Assembly (NCBI RefSeq): GCF_014204895.1
Contig: NZ_JACHMF010000001.1
Location: 3,286,001-3,350,000, forward strand
Origin: Paractinoplanes abujensis
Lineage (GTDB): Bacteria; Actinomycetota; Actinomycetes; Mycobacteriales; Micromonosporaceae
Direction: 5' to 3'
Length of the DNA stretch: 64,000 nucleotides
Shown piece after piece: positions 45,323 to 54,556 of this stretch. Numbering within the stretch: position 1 is the stretch's first letter; each line of letters begins with the position of its first letter. Below the pieces are notes generated by a model. That model was not told where the DNA came from. It saw nothing but the letters and a program-made list of their open reading frames with translations, and did no database searches. Position numbers and translations under genes: made by a program.

Positions 45323-45433
45323 GTGGACAGCTCGCACCGTCACCGGCCCTCGGGCCTCACCCTGACGGCCCCCGCCCCGAACCGCGTGGTCCGGCTCGAC
45401 GTCCAGTCCTGCACCGGCGGCGCCTGGCGCTGA
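45323..45433 (+). other. Possible C-terminal gene fragment
   Basis: A 36-codon stretch reads like the end of a secreted domain: SGLTLTAPAPNRVVRLDVQSC, then TGGAWR and a stop. There is no start region and no recognised family. It lies just after the S15 remnant and may be part of the same scar. Confidence 0.2.
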
Positions 45434-45525
45434 CGCAGCTCACTTCCGCCTGGGCGTCTCCGCCTGCCTGCTCGGGGCGAGCGGGGGCCGGTGGCCCGGG
45501 TCTGGACGCGTTCGTGCCGCCCGGG

Positions 45526-46740
45526 TCAGCTCCCGGCGACTCGGGGTGAGTCCGTCAACGGCTCGTCGCCGGCTGAGGACTCGAGCGGCGGGGCCGTTCG
45601 GCGGGTCAGCACGACCACCGCCCAGAGGCAGAGGCTCAGCGTGGCGAGCAGGTAGGCGTTGCCGAGCAGGTGTTCGGCCGGGCCCCAGCCGTAGACCTCG
45701 CGGTGACGCCACGGCACCCACACGAACATGCGGGAAGCGAACAGCAGAGTCCACAGCGCGGCTGCCCAGCGACTGTACGTCCACAGCGCCAGGCCGATGG
45801 GTGCTGCCCAGACCCAGTGGTGGGACCACGAGACCGGTGAGGCCAGCAGCATCGCCAGCGCTGCGAAGCCGGCGCCGAGCACCCGGTCACCGCGGCGCCA
45901 CCACACCGTGCCGAGCACCACGACCGCCAGGGCGATCGGGCCGGCGACGGCGAGCCACAGCCGGTTCGCCGGCACGCCGTCGAGCAGCCGGGTGAGCTCA
46001 CCGAAGACCGACTGGTTGTGGGCCATGTCCGGGGGTCCCACCCGGCCCGCGCTGAACAGGCCGTCGGTCCAGTACGTCCAGGCCGGGCCGGGCGCGACGG
46101 CGAAGCCCACGGCGATGGTGCCCGCGAAGGCCAGAAGGGCCCGTCCGGCGGCCCGCCGCTGACCGGCCAGCACCAGCAGGAGGATGAACACCAGCGGGGT
46201 CAGTTTGATGCCGGCGGCGATGCCCACCAGCCAGCCTGACCAGCGCCGTTCCGGGTGTACGACGTCGTACAGCAGGGCCAGCATCAGAAGCAGGTTGATC
46301 TGGCCGAAGGTGAGGTTCTGCCACACCGGCTCCAGGGCGAGCGCGCCGGCGGTCAGCACCGCGAGCGGCCAGCCGGTGACGGGCCGGTTCAGCGCGCGGG
46401 CGGCCACCACGATGACGCCGGTCAGGGCGGCTACCGACGCTCCGGTCCACAACGCGGTGACGAGCCAGCCGGGCAGCAGCGCCAGCGGCACCATCGCCAC
46501 CGCGGCGAACGGGGGGTACGTGAAACGCAGATTCGTCGCCGGGTCGCGGGTCCCGTAGAGGGGCAGGCCGTCGAGCACCAACCGGCCGCCGTACCGGTAG
46601 ACGGACAGGTCCACGAAGCCCCCATGCACGTGCAGTTCCGGGGGAACATCGACCCGGTCGGCCACACCCGCCGCGATTGCGGTGAGGACCACCACCACTG
46701 CTGCCGGAGCCAGCCCGTGCCGGGCGCGCAACCACCTCAC
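45526..46740 (-). CDS. GT87-family polyprenyl-phosphate-mannose-dependent mannosyltransferase-like membrane protein
   Basis: A 404-residue polytopic protein (about 10-11 hydrophobic segments) with GT87/DUF2029 landmarks: FVDLSVYRYGGRLVLDGLPLYG with the conserved Asp, FTYPPFAAVAMVPLALLP, WQNLTFGQINLLLMLALLYD and the SPVSWSHHWVW block. Characterised relatives (PimE) add alpha-1,2-mannose to phosphatidylinositol mannosides on the outer membrane face using polyprenyl-phosphate mannose. It is transcribed alone from GTG 46740. Confidence 0.88.
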   Translation of the reverse strand: MRWLRARHGLAPAAVVVVLTAIAAGVADRVDVPPELHVHGGFVDLSVYRYGGRLVLDGLPLYGTRDPATNLRFTYPPFAAVAMVPLALLPGWLVTALWTGASVAALTGVIVVAARALNRPVTGWPLAVLTAGALALEPVWQNLTFGQINLLLMLALLYDVVHPERRWSGWLVGIAAGIKLTPLVFILLLVLAGQRRAAGRALLAFAGTIAVGFAVAPGPAWTYWTDGLFSAGRVGPPDMAHNQSVFGELTRLLDGVPANRLWLAVAGPIALAVVVLGTVWWRRGDRVLGAGFAALAMLLASPVSWSHHWVWAAPIGLALWTYSRWAAALWTLLFASRMFVWVPWRHREVYGWGPAEHLLGNAYLLATLSLCLWAVVVLTRRTAPPLESSAGDEPLTDSPRVAGS

Positions 46741-46914
46741 CGCGGACCGGATCGGACGACCGTCACCGAGGACACCATGATCCGACTGTAGTCCTCAGTC
46801 GTGCCGAGCCGGCCCCGGACCTCGCGGACCCTGAGCCTATCGCATCTATGGGGTATGGAGGTAATGTCGGGCCACCGCTTCCGTCGCGAGCACCGGAACG
46901 AAGTGAGGTCTGCC

Positions 46915-46950
46915 ATGCGCCGGATCGTCATCGCGGCGATCAAGGACTGA
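46915..46950 (+). other. Possible 11-codon leader peptide before the AfsR-like gene
   Basis: ATG 46915 follows GTGAGG at normal spacing and encodes MRRIVIAAIKD. A longer in-frame version could start at 46864. Its TGA is followed by GAGG and a GTG at 46958 that opens a 59-codon frame (VPRLWNALADALISMAVLPP) ending at 47137. Both could be chance; they are the only coding-like features in 46741-47216. Confidence 0.2.
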
Positions 46951-47216
46951 GGCCGCCGTGCCGCGCCTGTGGAACGCCTTGGCCGACGCCCTGATCAGCA
47001 TGGCCGTGCTGCCACCGGAGCCGGGCGCCCCGGAATGCGCCGACGCCCTGCGGTTTCGAGCACTTCGCAGGTGGGACCGGAGCGCCGCGGCCCCCGACAC
47101 GCCGAGCCCTGGGGCCAGGCTGCGCCGGCCGGGGTAATCGACGAGCGCCGCCTGCCGGACTTGCCCGGAGCTCGTACGGTGGCCGTCGTCGATGCGTGCA
47201 CCGGGAGGACGTCACG

Positions 47217-49898
47217 ATGGCCGTGGACTTCGCGTTGCTCGGCCCGGTGCGGGTGCGGGTGGACGGACAGTCCCTGCCGGTGCCACCGGGCCGGCTGCCC
47301 ACCGTGCTGGCCGCGCTGCTGCTCGGACGCGGACCGGTGCCGGCCGAGCGGCTGATGGGTGCCCTGTGGGACGAGCCGCCGGCGTCCGCCCCGTCCAACC
47401 TGCGCACGTACGTCGCTCAGCTGCGCCGGCTGCTCGGCCCGCACGGCGACCGGCTGACCCGCTCCGGCGACGGCTACACGCTGCGGATCGAACCGGACGA
47501 GCTCGACCTGCGGTCCTGGGAGCAGTCCCTCGCGGCCGCCCAGCAGGCGTCCGATCGGGGCCGCCCGGCCGAGACGGCGGACCTGCTGGCGGCCGGGCTC
47601 GCGCTGTGGACCGGGGCCGCGGCCGAGGGGGTGCCCCGGCGCGGCGCCACCGGTCGTGGCCTGCACCTGCTGGACGAGGCCCGGCGGGCCGCGGTGGAGC
47701 GGCACGCGCACGCCTGCATCGACGCCGGCCGGCCCGCCGAGGCGGTCGCCGGGCTGCGGGCGCTCGTGGCCGATCAGCCGGCCCGGGAGACCGCGTGGCA
47801 CTATCTGGTGCTGGCGCTGGCCCGCGACGGCGACCGGACCGGGGCGCTCGTGGCCTGGTCGGGGGCGCGCCGGGCGTTGATCGCGGAGCTGGGCGTCGAA
47901 CCCGGGCCGCAGCTGCGCGACCTGCAGGCCCGGCTGCTGCGCGGCCCCGGGCGCGAACCGCGGGGCGCGGCTGCCGTGCGGACGCTGCCGCCGGACCCCG
48001 AGATCGTCGGGCGCGACGAGCTGCTGAGCGAGGTGACCGGGGCCGTCGCCGGGACGGGGGCGACGGTGGCGCTGCACGGTCCGGCCGGCGCGGGCAAGTC
48101 GGCGCTGGCCGTGCGGGCCGCCTGGGCGCTGGCCGCGGCTCACCCGGACGGCCAGCTCCACCTGGACATGTGCGGGAGCAGCCCCGGCCTGACCCCGACG
48201 ACTGTCGGCGACGCGCTGGCCACGTTGCTGCAGGCGCTCGGCGTCACCGCCGCCGGGTCGCAGGCCGAGCAGCTCACGGCGCTCGGCGCGGCACTGCACG
48301 GCAAACGGGTCGTCGTGGTGCTCGACAACGTCGCGGACGCGGCGCAGGTGCGCAGGCTGCTGACCGCGCTGGCCGGCGCCACGGTGCTCATCACGAGCCG
48401 GGCCGTCCTGTCCACCCTGGACGGCACCCGCCAGGTCGCCGTGGGTGAGCTCGGTCCCGCGGCCGCGGTGGCGCTGCTGGCCCGGCTGAGCGGGCCCGAA
48501 CGGGTGGCGGCCGCCGACGACGACGCGCGCCGGCTGGCCGAGCTGTGCGGGCATCTGCCGCTCGCGCTGCGGATCGTGGGCGCCCGGCTGGCCGCCCGGC
48601 CCGACTGGCCGCTCGCGGCGATGGTGACCCGCCTGGCCGACGAGCGGCACCGGCTCGACGAACTCGCCGCGGGCGACCTCGCCGTGCGGGCCGGCCTGTC
48701 GCTGACCTGCGGCGCCCTGCGCCAGCTGAGCGGGGGTGCCGCGGCCCTGCACCTGTTCGACGCCTGGGGCGCGGTCGGCGCGCCGGTGCTGAGCCCCGCC
48801 CTGGCCCGGGCGATCTGCGGCAGCGACGCCCGCGAGGCCCGCGCCGCCCTGGACCGGCTGGCCGAGGTGCGCCTGATCGAGCCGGCCACCGAGGACCGGT
48901 ACCGCATCCACGACCTGGTGCGGATCTTCGCGATGGAGCGGGCGGCCGAGCACCCGTCGGACGCGTTGCACCGGGCCCGGTGCTACTACCTGGGGACCGC
49001 GCGGCGCGCGCGGGACCTGTTACGGGTCAACCATCATCGGATGCCCGACGACTTCGCCGAGAAGACGCCGACGGTGGAGCTGGCCGACGACCGGGCCGCG
49101 CTGGCCTGGTTCGAGAGCGAACGGGTCAACCTGCGCGACCTGATCCGCCGCTGCGCCCGCGAGAACACGAGGGACGGCGACCTGTTCGCGGCCCGGCTCG
49201 TGGTCGAGCTGTATCCGTTCCTGCCGATGCGCGGCCACTACACCGACTGGCTCGACCTGGCCGAGGCGGCGCTGGTCTGCGCCCGCCGGCTCGCCAGCCC
49301 GCCCGACGAGACCGCGGTGCTGATCCAGCTGGCCGGGGCGCGGTCGCGGGCGGGCCGGCACCCCGAGGCGATCGCCGCGCTGCGGACCGCGCTCACGGTG
49401 GCCGACGACTCGCTCGTCGCGCTGGTGCTGGATCACCTGGCCGTGGCGCTCACCAACGGCGGTCACCTGCGGGAGGCGCAGGAGTGCTTCCGCCGCTGCG
49501 TCGGGCTGCACCGGGCGAACGGGCGCCGGTCGTCGCTCGGGATCACCCTGAACAACCTGGCCGACCTGCACCGCCAGCTCGGCGAGCACGAGGACGCGCT
49601 GGGCCACCTCTTCGAGAGCCTGGCCCTGCGGCGCGAACTGGGCGACCGGCTCGGGGAGGCCGTCACCACGCTCTCGATCGGCCAGGTGTACGCCGAGGAC
49701 GGCCGGGCCGGCGAGGCGATCACGTGGCTGACCGACGCCCTCGCCCTGGCCCGCTCGACCGGGAACACCGAGTCGGAGTGGCGGGCGCTGACCGTACGGG
49801 CGCGGTTGTACCGGCAAGCGGGCCGGCTGGACGCGGCGCACGCCGACGAGACCGCGGCGGCCCGGCTGTCCGAGGCGGTCGACGGCGATCCGCGGTGA
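47217..49898 (+). CDS. AfsR-like SARP regulator with BTAD, NB-ARC and TPR domains
   Basis: An 893-residue regulator with the full AfsR layout: OmpR-like DNA-binding domain (VDFALLGPVRVRVDG, 1-95), BTAD (about 100-240, IAELGVEPGPQLRDLQARLL), NB-ARC (P-loop HGPAGAGKSALAV, Walker B VVVLDNV, GLPL-like CGHLPLALRI) and six or so C-terminal TPR units (SLGITLNNLADLHRQLG, LGEAVTTLSIGQVYAEDG). In streptomycetes AfsR integrates kinase and metabolite signals to activate secondary metabolism. ATG 47217 has GGGAGG upstream. The end is 6 bp from the converging MpaB-like gene. Confidence 0.92.
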   Translation: MAVDFALLGPVRVRVDGQSLPVPPGRLPTVLAALLLGRGPVPAERLMGALWDEPPASAPSNLRTYVAQLRRLLGPHGDRLTRSGDGYTLRIEPDELDLRSWEQSLAAAQQASDRGRPAETADLLAAGLALWTGAAAEGVPRRGATGRGLHLLDEARRAAVERHAHACIDAGRPAEAVAGLRALVADQPARETAWHYLVLALARDGDRTGALVAWSGARRALIAELGVEPGPQLRDLQARLLRGPGREPRGAAAVRTLPPDPEIVGRDELLSEVTGAVAGTGATVALHGPAGAGKSALAVRAAWALAAAHPDGQLHLDMCGSSPGLTPTTVGDALATLLQALGVTAAGSQAEQLTALGAALHGKRVVVVLDNVADAAQVRRLLTALAGATVLITSRAVLSTLDGTRQVAVGELGPAAAVALLARLSGPERVAAADDDARRLAELCGHLPLALRIVGARLAARPDWPLAAMVTRLADERHRLDELAAGDLAVRAGLSLTCGALRQLSGGAAALHLFDAWGAVGAPVLSPALARAICGSDAREARAALDRLAEVRLIEPATEDRYRIHDLVRIFAMERAAEHPSDALHRARCYYLGTARRARDLLRVNHHRMPDDFAEKTPTVELADDRAALAWFESERVNLRDLIRRCARENTRDGDLFAARLVVELYPFLPMRGHYTDWLDLAEAALVCARRLASPPDETAVLIQLAGARSRAGRHPEAIAALRTALTVADDSLVALVLDHLAVALTNGGHLREAQECFRRCVGLHRANGRRSSLGITLNNLADLHRQLGEHEDALGHLFESLALRRELGDRLGEAVTTLSIGQVYAEDGRAGEAITWLTDALALARSTGNTESEWRALTVRARLYRQAGRLDAAHADETAAARLSEAVDGDPR

Positions 49899-49904
49899 AC
49901 GGCG

Positions 49905-50747
49905 TCAGGACCGGGCGGCCCGCTGCAAGGCCGCCTCGCGCAGGGGCTGAACCCGGTATTTCGGGGGCAGCGACACCCGTACGAGAAAGCGGGTCGCCCG
50001 GGCCGAGGCGCTCGCGGTGACGTCGTTGAGGGGACGGTCCCGGAAACCGTAGAGCCCACGGGCCCAGGGCGGGAGCAGGCCGATCGCGGTCACCGAGAGC
50101 CCGCTGTAGAGCCATGAGGCCGGGCCGCGGGTGAGGGCCGGCCGCAGCGCGCGAGGCCCCGGCGGGGGCGGCGGCGCCTCGGCCAGGAAGCCCGCGATCT
50201 CGGCCGCCTCCCGCGTCCGGCGCAGCTGGGGCCGGACGCTGTCGTAGTAGTCCGCCACCTCCCGGGCCGAACCGGGCACCGAGGCCGGATCGAGACCGAT
50301 CAGTTCGGCGCTCAGCCGTTGCTCGGTGTAGAACAGGTCGGCCTCCGGCCCGGTCAGCGGCACCCCGGACCGGCGCACAGCGGTCAGGAACGACTCGACC
50401 TCGGTCACGTGCACCCATCGCAGCAGATCGGGCTCGTCGAGGCGGTAGACCTCGCCGGTGAGCGGGTCGGACGCGCGCATACCGGCGTGCAGGCGGCGGA
50501 CCCGGCTCGCGGCCGCCTCCGCCTCGGCCGTGGTGCCGTAGAGGACCGTACGCAGGAACTGCCAGGTCTTGATGAGACGGCGCCACGGATCCTGCCGGTA
50601 CGCCGAGTTCTGCGCGATGCCGGCGACCGCCCGCGGATGCAGCGCCTGCAGGTAGAGGCTGCGCAAACCGCCCAGGGCGACGATCGGGTCGGCGAAGACC
50701 TTCCAGCTCACCGAGTCGGGCCGGAACAGCCCCGAGTTGTGGTCCAT
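49905..50747 (-). CDS. MpaB/rubber-oxygenase-fold (DUF2236) protein
   Basis: A 280-residue protein opening with WKVFADPIVALGGLRSLYLQALHPRAVAGI, the conserved helix with a haem- or metal-binding histidine, and DLLRWVHVTEVESFL with a second conserved histidine. The fold is shared with latex-clearing oxygenase Lcp and the fungal MpaB oxygenase; most actinobacterial members have unknown substrates, with lipids or isoprenoids suspected. It diverges by 36 bp from a UbiA prenyltransferase gene, which fits an isoprenoid theme (inference). Confidence 0.85.
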   Translation of the reverse strand: MDHNSGLFRPDSVSWKVFADPIVALGGLRSLYLQALHPRAVAGIAQNSAYRQDPWRRLIKTWQFLRTVLYGTTAEAEAAASRVRRLHAGMRASDPLTGEVYRLDEPDLLRWVHVTEVESFLTAVRRSGVPLTGPEADLFYTEQRLSAELIGLDPASVPGSAREVADYYDSVRPQLRRTREAAEIAGFLAEAPPPPPGPRALRPALTRGPASWLYSGLSVTAIGLLPPWARGLYGFRDRPLNDVTASASARATRFLVRVSLPPKYRVQPLREAALQRAARS

Positions 50748-50783
50748 GGCGTTTGACAGCGTAGACGATCATGTTCGTCCACA

Positions 50784-51662
50784 GTGATGATTCGAATTGT
50801 CTCGCGGGCGGGCGCGTACGGGCGGCTGCTGCGCCTGGACCGGCCGATCGGCATCTGGCTGCTGTTGTGGCCCGCGCTGTGGGCGTTGTGGCTGTCCTCC
50901 GGCGGCCGGCCCGACCAGCACGTCCTCGTCGTTTTCGTGGCCGGTACGGTGCTGGCCCGCTCGGCCGGCTGTGCCGTCAACGACGTCGCCGACCGCCGGT
51001 TCGACGGGCACGTGCGGCGCACCCGCGACCGTCCACTGGTCACCGGCGAGGTGCGCCCGGCCGAGGCGCTCGCGCTGTGCGGTCTGCTCGGCGCGGCCGG
51101 CCTCGCCCTCGTGGCCACGCTCAACCGGCCCACGCAGCTGCTGGCCGCGGCGGCCGGTGTCCTGCTCATGACCTATCCCCTGCTCAAGCGCTTCTTCCCC
51201 GCGCCCCAGTTCTACCTGGGCGTCGCCTTCACCTGGTCGGTCCCGATGGCGTACGCGGCCCACGAGCGCGGCATGCCCCCGGCCGCGTGGTCGCTGTTCG
51301 CCGCCGGTCTGCTCTGGACCACCGCCTACGACACCATGTACGCCATGGTCGACCGCGACGACGACCGTACGCTCGGACTGCGCTCGACCGCGATCCTCTT
51401 CGGACGCTTCGACCGTGTCGCCATCGGCACCGCCCAGGCCCTGATGCTGGTGGCGCTGGCCCTGACCGGCCAACGGCTGCACCTGGGCGGGTGGTACACG
51501 GCCGGGCTGGCCGCCGCCGCGCTGCTGGCTGGCCACCAGCAGCTGCTCATCCGCCGGCGCGACCGGGCGCGGTGCTTCCGGGCGTTCACCAGCAACACGT
51601 ACGTGGGTCTGGTCGTCTTCGCCGGCATCGCCCTCGACCATCTTTTCCGCACGTCGTCCTGA
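50784..51662 (+). CDS. UbiA-family prenyltransferase (4-hydroxybenzoate-type)
   Basis: A 292-residue membrane enzyme with nine hydrophobic segments and both Asp-rich Mg-pyrophosphate motifs: NDVADRRFDGHV and YDTMYAMVDRDDD. The opening RLLRLDRPIGIWLLLWPALWAL and the PAPQFYLGVAFTWSVPMAY block are those of UbiA 4-hydroxybenzoate polyprenyltransferases of ubiquinone makers. Actinobacteria use menaquinone (MenA), so the acceptor here may differ. The start is GTG 50784 or ATG 50787; neither has a ribosome site, so the mRNA may be leaderless. Confidence 0.88.
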   Translation: MMIRIVSRAGAYGRLLRLDRPIGIWLLLWPALWALWLSSGGRPDQHVLVVFVAGTVLARSAGCAVNDVADRRFDGHVRRTRDRPLVTGEVRPAEALALCGLLGAAGLALVATLNRPTQLLAAAAGVLLMTYPLLKRFFPAPQFYLGVAFTWSVPMAYAAHERGMPPAAWSLFAAGLLWTTAYDTMYAMVDRDDDRTLGLRSTAILFGRFDRVAIGTAQALMLVALALTGQRLHLGGWYTAGLAAAALLAGHQQLLIRRRDRARCFRAFTSNTYVGLVVFAGIALDHLFRTSS

Positions 51663-51703
51663 CCGGCCGATAGAGTGAGGCAACTCTTCGGGGGGAGCGT
51701 CCG

Positions 51704-52207
51704 ATGACGGCGTCGACGAGTGGAACAAGGCTGCGGCCGCCGCGCAACCCGGTCGACCGCCGGGCCGTCGGATGGTGGGCGACCAACCTGATACTGCTGT
51801 TCGCCGCGCCGGTCGTGGTGCTGCTCGGGCTGGGCCTGCTGATCACTCCGGCCCGGTTCTGGCTGCTCACCCCGGCCGTGGTCATCGCCCTGGCGGGGCT
51901 CGTCGCCGCGGTGGCGCTGCCCCGGTGGTGGTTCCGGGTGCACCGGTGGGAGGTCACCGACGTCGCGGTCTACACCCGTACGGGCTGGTTCTGGCAGGAA
52001 TGGCGGGTCGCGCCGCTGTCGCGCATCCAGACCGTGGACACCCGGCGCGGGCCCGTCGAGCAACGGTTCGGGCTGGCCACCGTGGTCGTGACGACAGCCT
52101 CGGCCAAAGGCGCGGTGACCCTGCCCGGCCTGGCCCACGAACGGGCCGAGGAGGTGGCCGCCCAGCTCACCGAGGCCACCCAGGCCGTGCCCGGTGACGC
52201 CACATGA
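51704..52207 (+). CDS. Bacterial PH-domain membrane protein, YdbS-like
   Basis: A 167-residue protein with two membrane helices (about 28-50 and 52-72) followed by a bPH2 domain (FRVHRWEVTDVAVYTRTGWFWQEWRVAPLSRIQTVDTRRG, seen as the blocks WEVTDVAVYTRTGWF and PLSRIQTVD). GGGGGGAG precedes the ATG, and TAGAGT at about 51671 could be its -10. The pair YdbS/YdbT is implicated in envelope stress and bacteriocin resistance in Bacillus. Its stop overlaps the next start (ATGA). Confidence 0.88.
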   Translation: MTASTSGTRLRPPRNPVDRRAVGWWATNLILLFAAPVVVLLGLGLLITPARFWLLTPAVVIALAGLVAAVALPRWWFRVHRWEVTDVAVYTRTGWFWQEWRVAPLSRIQTVDTRRGPVEQRFGLATVVVTTASAKGAVTLPGLAHERAEEVAAQLTEATQAVPGDAT

Positions 52208-53847
52208 CCGGCGACTGGCAGCGGCTCGACCCCCGGGCCGTGCCCGTGGCCGCGGTCCTCATGCTCGGCGTGGCGGTGCTGGCCGCGGTGCCGACCGCGA
52301 TCGGGCTGGCGGACGTCTCGATCGGGGTCGCGCTCGGCTGGACGCTGCCGGGCGCGGTGGTCGTCGTGGTGGCCGGCACCCTCGCCGAGTGGCTGCGGCT
52401 GCGCCACAGCCGCTACCGCGTCGGCCCGGAACGCGTAGAACTGCACACGGGCGTGTTCATCCGCAACCGGCGCTCCCTGCAACGCGACCGGATCCGTACG
52501 GTCGACGTCACCGCCAACCCGCTGCTGCGCGTCTTCGGGCTGGTGTCGGTGCGGATCGGCACCGGGGAGCAGGCCGACCGGGGCACCGTACGGCTGAGCC
52601 CGGTCACCCGGGCCACCGGCGACGACCTGCGCCGCGTGCTGCTCGACCGGCCCGCCGGGCCCACGGCCGAGGGCACGCTGGCCTCGATCGACCCCGGCTG
52701 GATCCGCTACGCGCCGCTGTCCTTCGTCACTCCCCTGCTCGGCGTGTCAGCGGCCGGCGGCGCGCTCAACGTGGCCGACTGGTTCGGCCTGTCCGGCGGC
52801 CTGGTCGAATGGACCATCGACCGGCTGGGCGGGCTGGGGCTGATCGGCGGCCTCGCGGTGCTGCTGGGGATCGCGCTGATGATCGGCTTCCTCGGGGCGC
52901 TCGGGCTGTGGGTCGAGATGTGGTGGGGCTACCGGCTCGACCGCGAACCCGGCGGCACGCTGCGGGTGCGGCGCGGGCTGCTGACCACACGGTCCATCTC
53001 GGTCGAGGAGCAGCGGGTGCGCGGGGTCGAACTGGTCGAGGCGCTGGGCTCCCGGCTAGCCGGGGCGGCCCGGGTCGACGTGGTCGCGACCGGCATGGCC
53101 ACCGGCACCGAGAAGGACAAAGCCCAGCACCGCACGCTGCTGCCGGCCGCACCGGCGGCGCTGGCCCGGCGGGTCGCCGCCGACGTGCTGCGCGAGCGGG
53201 ACACCCCGGCCGAGCCGGCGCACCTGACCCCGCACCCGGTCGCGGCCCGCGGGCGGCGGCTGCGCTGGGCCCTGGGCGGCGTGCTGGCCGGGGAGCTGCC
53301 GCTGCTCGTGCTGGGCCTGCTGCTGACCGACGTGCTGCTGCACCTGGCCTGGATCACGACGCTGATCGCCGTGCCGGTGGCGGTGGCGCTGGCCCGCGAC
53401 GCCTACCGCAACCTCGGCCACGCTCTGCACGGCACCTATCTGGTGGCCCGCAGCGGCTCGGTGCGGCGCTGCACCGTGGCCCTGCAACGGCCCGGCATCA
53501 TCGGCTGGACCGTGCGACAGTCGATCTTCCAGCGCCGGTCCGGGCTGGCCACCGTCCGGGCGACGACGGCCGCGGGGGCCGGGGCGTACGCCCTGCGCGA
53601 CGTGGCGTTCGGGGCCGGGCTCGATGTGGCCGACGCGGCCGTGCCGGGGTTGCTGACACCGTTCCTTCTGCCCGCCGCGCCCTCACCCACCGCGCCCTCA
53701 CCCACCGCGCCCTCGCCCGCCGCGCCCTCGCCCGCCGCGCCCTCGCCCGCCGCGCCCTCGCCCGCCGCGCCCTCGCCCGCCGCGCCCTCGCCCGCCGCGC
53801 CCTCGCCCGCCGCGCCCTCGCCCGTCTCCGAGGATGGGGCGGAGTGA
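52204..53847 (+). CDS. Bacterial PH-domain membrane protein, YdbT-like, with repeat tail
   Basis: A 547-residue partner with about six hydrophobic segments and three bPH2 domains (LRHSRYRVGPERVELHTG, RGLLTTRSISVEEQRVRGVEL, ARSGSVRRCTVALQRPG). The last 60 residues are an added tail of repeated APSPA pentads encoded by a 15-bp tandem repeat, ending PVSEDGAE. The core is the normal YdbT length; the tail is likely disordered and is probably the part that varies between strains. It is translationally coupled to the YdbS-like gene. Confidence 0.88.
   Translation: MTGDWQRLDPRAVPVAAVLMLGVAVLAAVPTAIGLADVSIGVALGWTLPGAVVVVVAGTLAEWLRLRHSRYRVGPERVELHTGVFIRNRRSLQRDRIRTVDVTANPLLRVFGLVSVRIGTGEQADRGTVRLSPVTRATGDDLRRVLLDRPAGPTAEGTLASIDPGWIRYAPLSFVTPLLGVSAAGGALNVADWFGLSGGLVEWTIDRLGGLGLIGGLAVLLGIALMIGFLGALGLWVEMWWGYRLDREPGGTLRVRRGLLTTRSISVEEQRVRGVELVEALGSRLAGAARVDVVATGMATGTEKDKAQHRTLLPAAPAALARRVAADVLRERDTPAEPAHLTPHPVAARGRRLRWALGGVLAGELPLLVLGLLLTDVLLHLAWITTLIAVPVAVALARDAYRNLGHALHGTYLVARSGSVRRCTVALQRPGIIGWTVRQSIFQRRSGLATVRATTAAGAGAYALRDVAFGAGLDVADAAVPGLLTPFLLPAAPSPTAPSPTAPSPAAPSPAAPSPAAPSPAAPSPAAPSPAAPSPAAPSPVSEDGAE
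53671..53820 (+). repeat. Ten-copy 15-bp tandem repeat in the YdbT-like gene
   Basis: Ten in-phase units of CCCGCCGCGCCCTCG run without gaps. The first three carry single-base changes; the last seven (53716-53820) are identical. Each encodes Pro-Ala-Ala-Pro-Ser. The unit is a multiple of three, so gain or loss keeps the frame. Confidence 0.97.
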
Positions 53848-53851
53848 CGGG

Positions 53852-54334
53852 TCAGGCTGCGATGGCTGCCGTGTACTGGTCGGCGACCGCGCGCAAGTCG
53901 GACAGTTCCGGACCGATCGCGGTGAGGCCGAAGTCGACCACGTCGGCCCCCAGTTCCCGCAGCAGGCGGGCCAGGAACGCCTCGGTGATGTCAGCCTGCT
54001 CCTGCGACCCGGCCGTGACGACCGGGATCGCCACCACGCCGGCCAGCCCGTTCGGCGGGAGCTGCTCGAAAAGGACCTTCAACATGCCGCTGTAGCTGCC
54101 CTGGAGGGTCGGCGACGCCACGATGAGCACCGACGCGTCCTGAATCGTGGTCAACGCCCGCCGGGTCCGGCGATCATCCGCCCGGAAGACCCGGGCCCCC
54201 AGCTCGGCCACGTCGACAACGGCCGGCGACCCGTGCCCCTCCCGGGCGGCGAACCGGCTTCCCACCTCGGCTGCGAGCTTCGTTGTCCGCGAGCCGGAAC
54301 GTGGATGGCCGGAAACGATGACGATCTCGGACAT
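53852..54334 (-). CDS. NADPH-dependent FMN reductase-family flavoprotein
   Basis: A 160-residue flavodoxin-like protein with the FMN-phosphate loop SGHPRSGSRTTKLA at the N-terminus and SPTLQGSYSGMLKVLFEQLP, the family signature for SsuE/ArsH-like reductases. Such enzymes supply reduced FMN to two-component monooxygenases; an LLM/SsuD-type monooxygenase is encoded 1.1 kb away, a possible partner. ATG 54334 has GGGAGG upstream. The 3' end is 4 bp from the converging PH-domain gene. Confidence 0.87.
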   Translation of the reverse strand: MSEIVIVSGHPRSGSRTTKLAAEVGSRFAAREGHGSPAVVDVAELGARVFRADDRRTRRALTTIQDASVLIVASPTLQGSYSGMLKVLFEQLPPNGLAGVVAIPVVTAGSQEQADITEAFLARLLRELGADVVDFGLTAIGPELSDLRAVADQYTAAIAA

Positions 54335-54556
54335 GGGCGGCCTCCCGTCGTCCCGCAACTTCCCGACATCCTCCCTCGGCACCCCCGAGATGTCATCACC
54401 TGAAGGTAATCAATTCGCTGCGTTGAGTATCGAGGCGAGCCGGCCGGCTGCGCGGGCAGCACCCTGCGCGACGCCTTCCATGGCCCCGGTGTCACCCGCG
54501 TGCGGCCCGACCACCAGGCGGCGCGATACCGTCGCCCCGAGCGATAGGAGATCGTC

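Noticed and set aside
50753..50781. TTGACA-based promoter for the UbiA gene
   Set aside because: Sequence at the correct spacing (CGTCCA) is not a -10.
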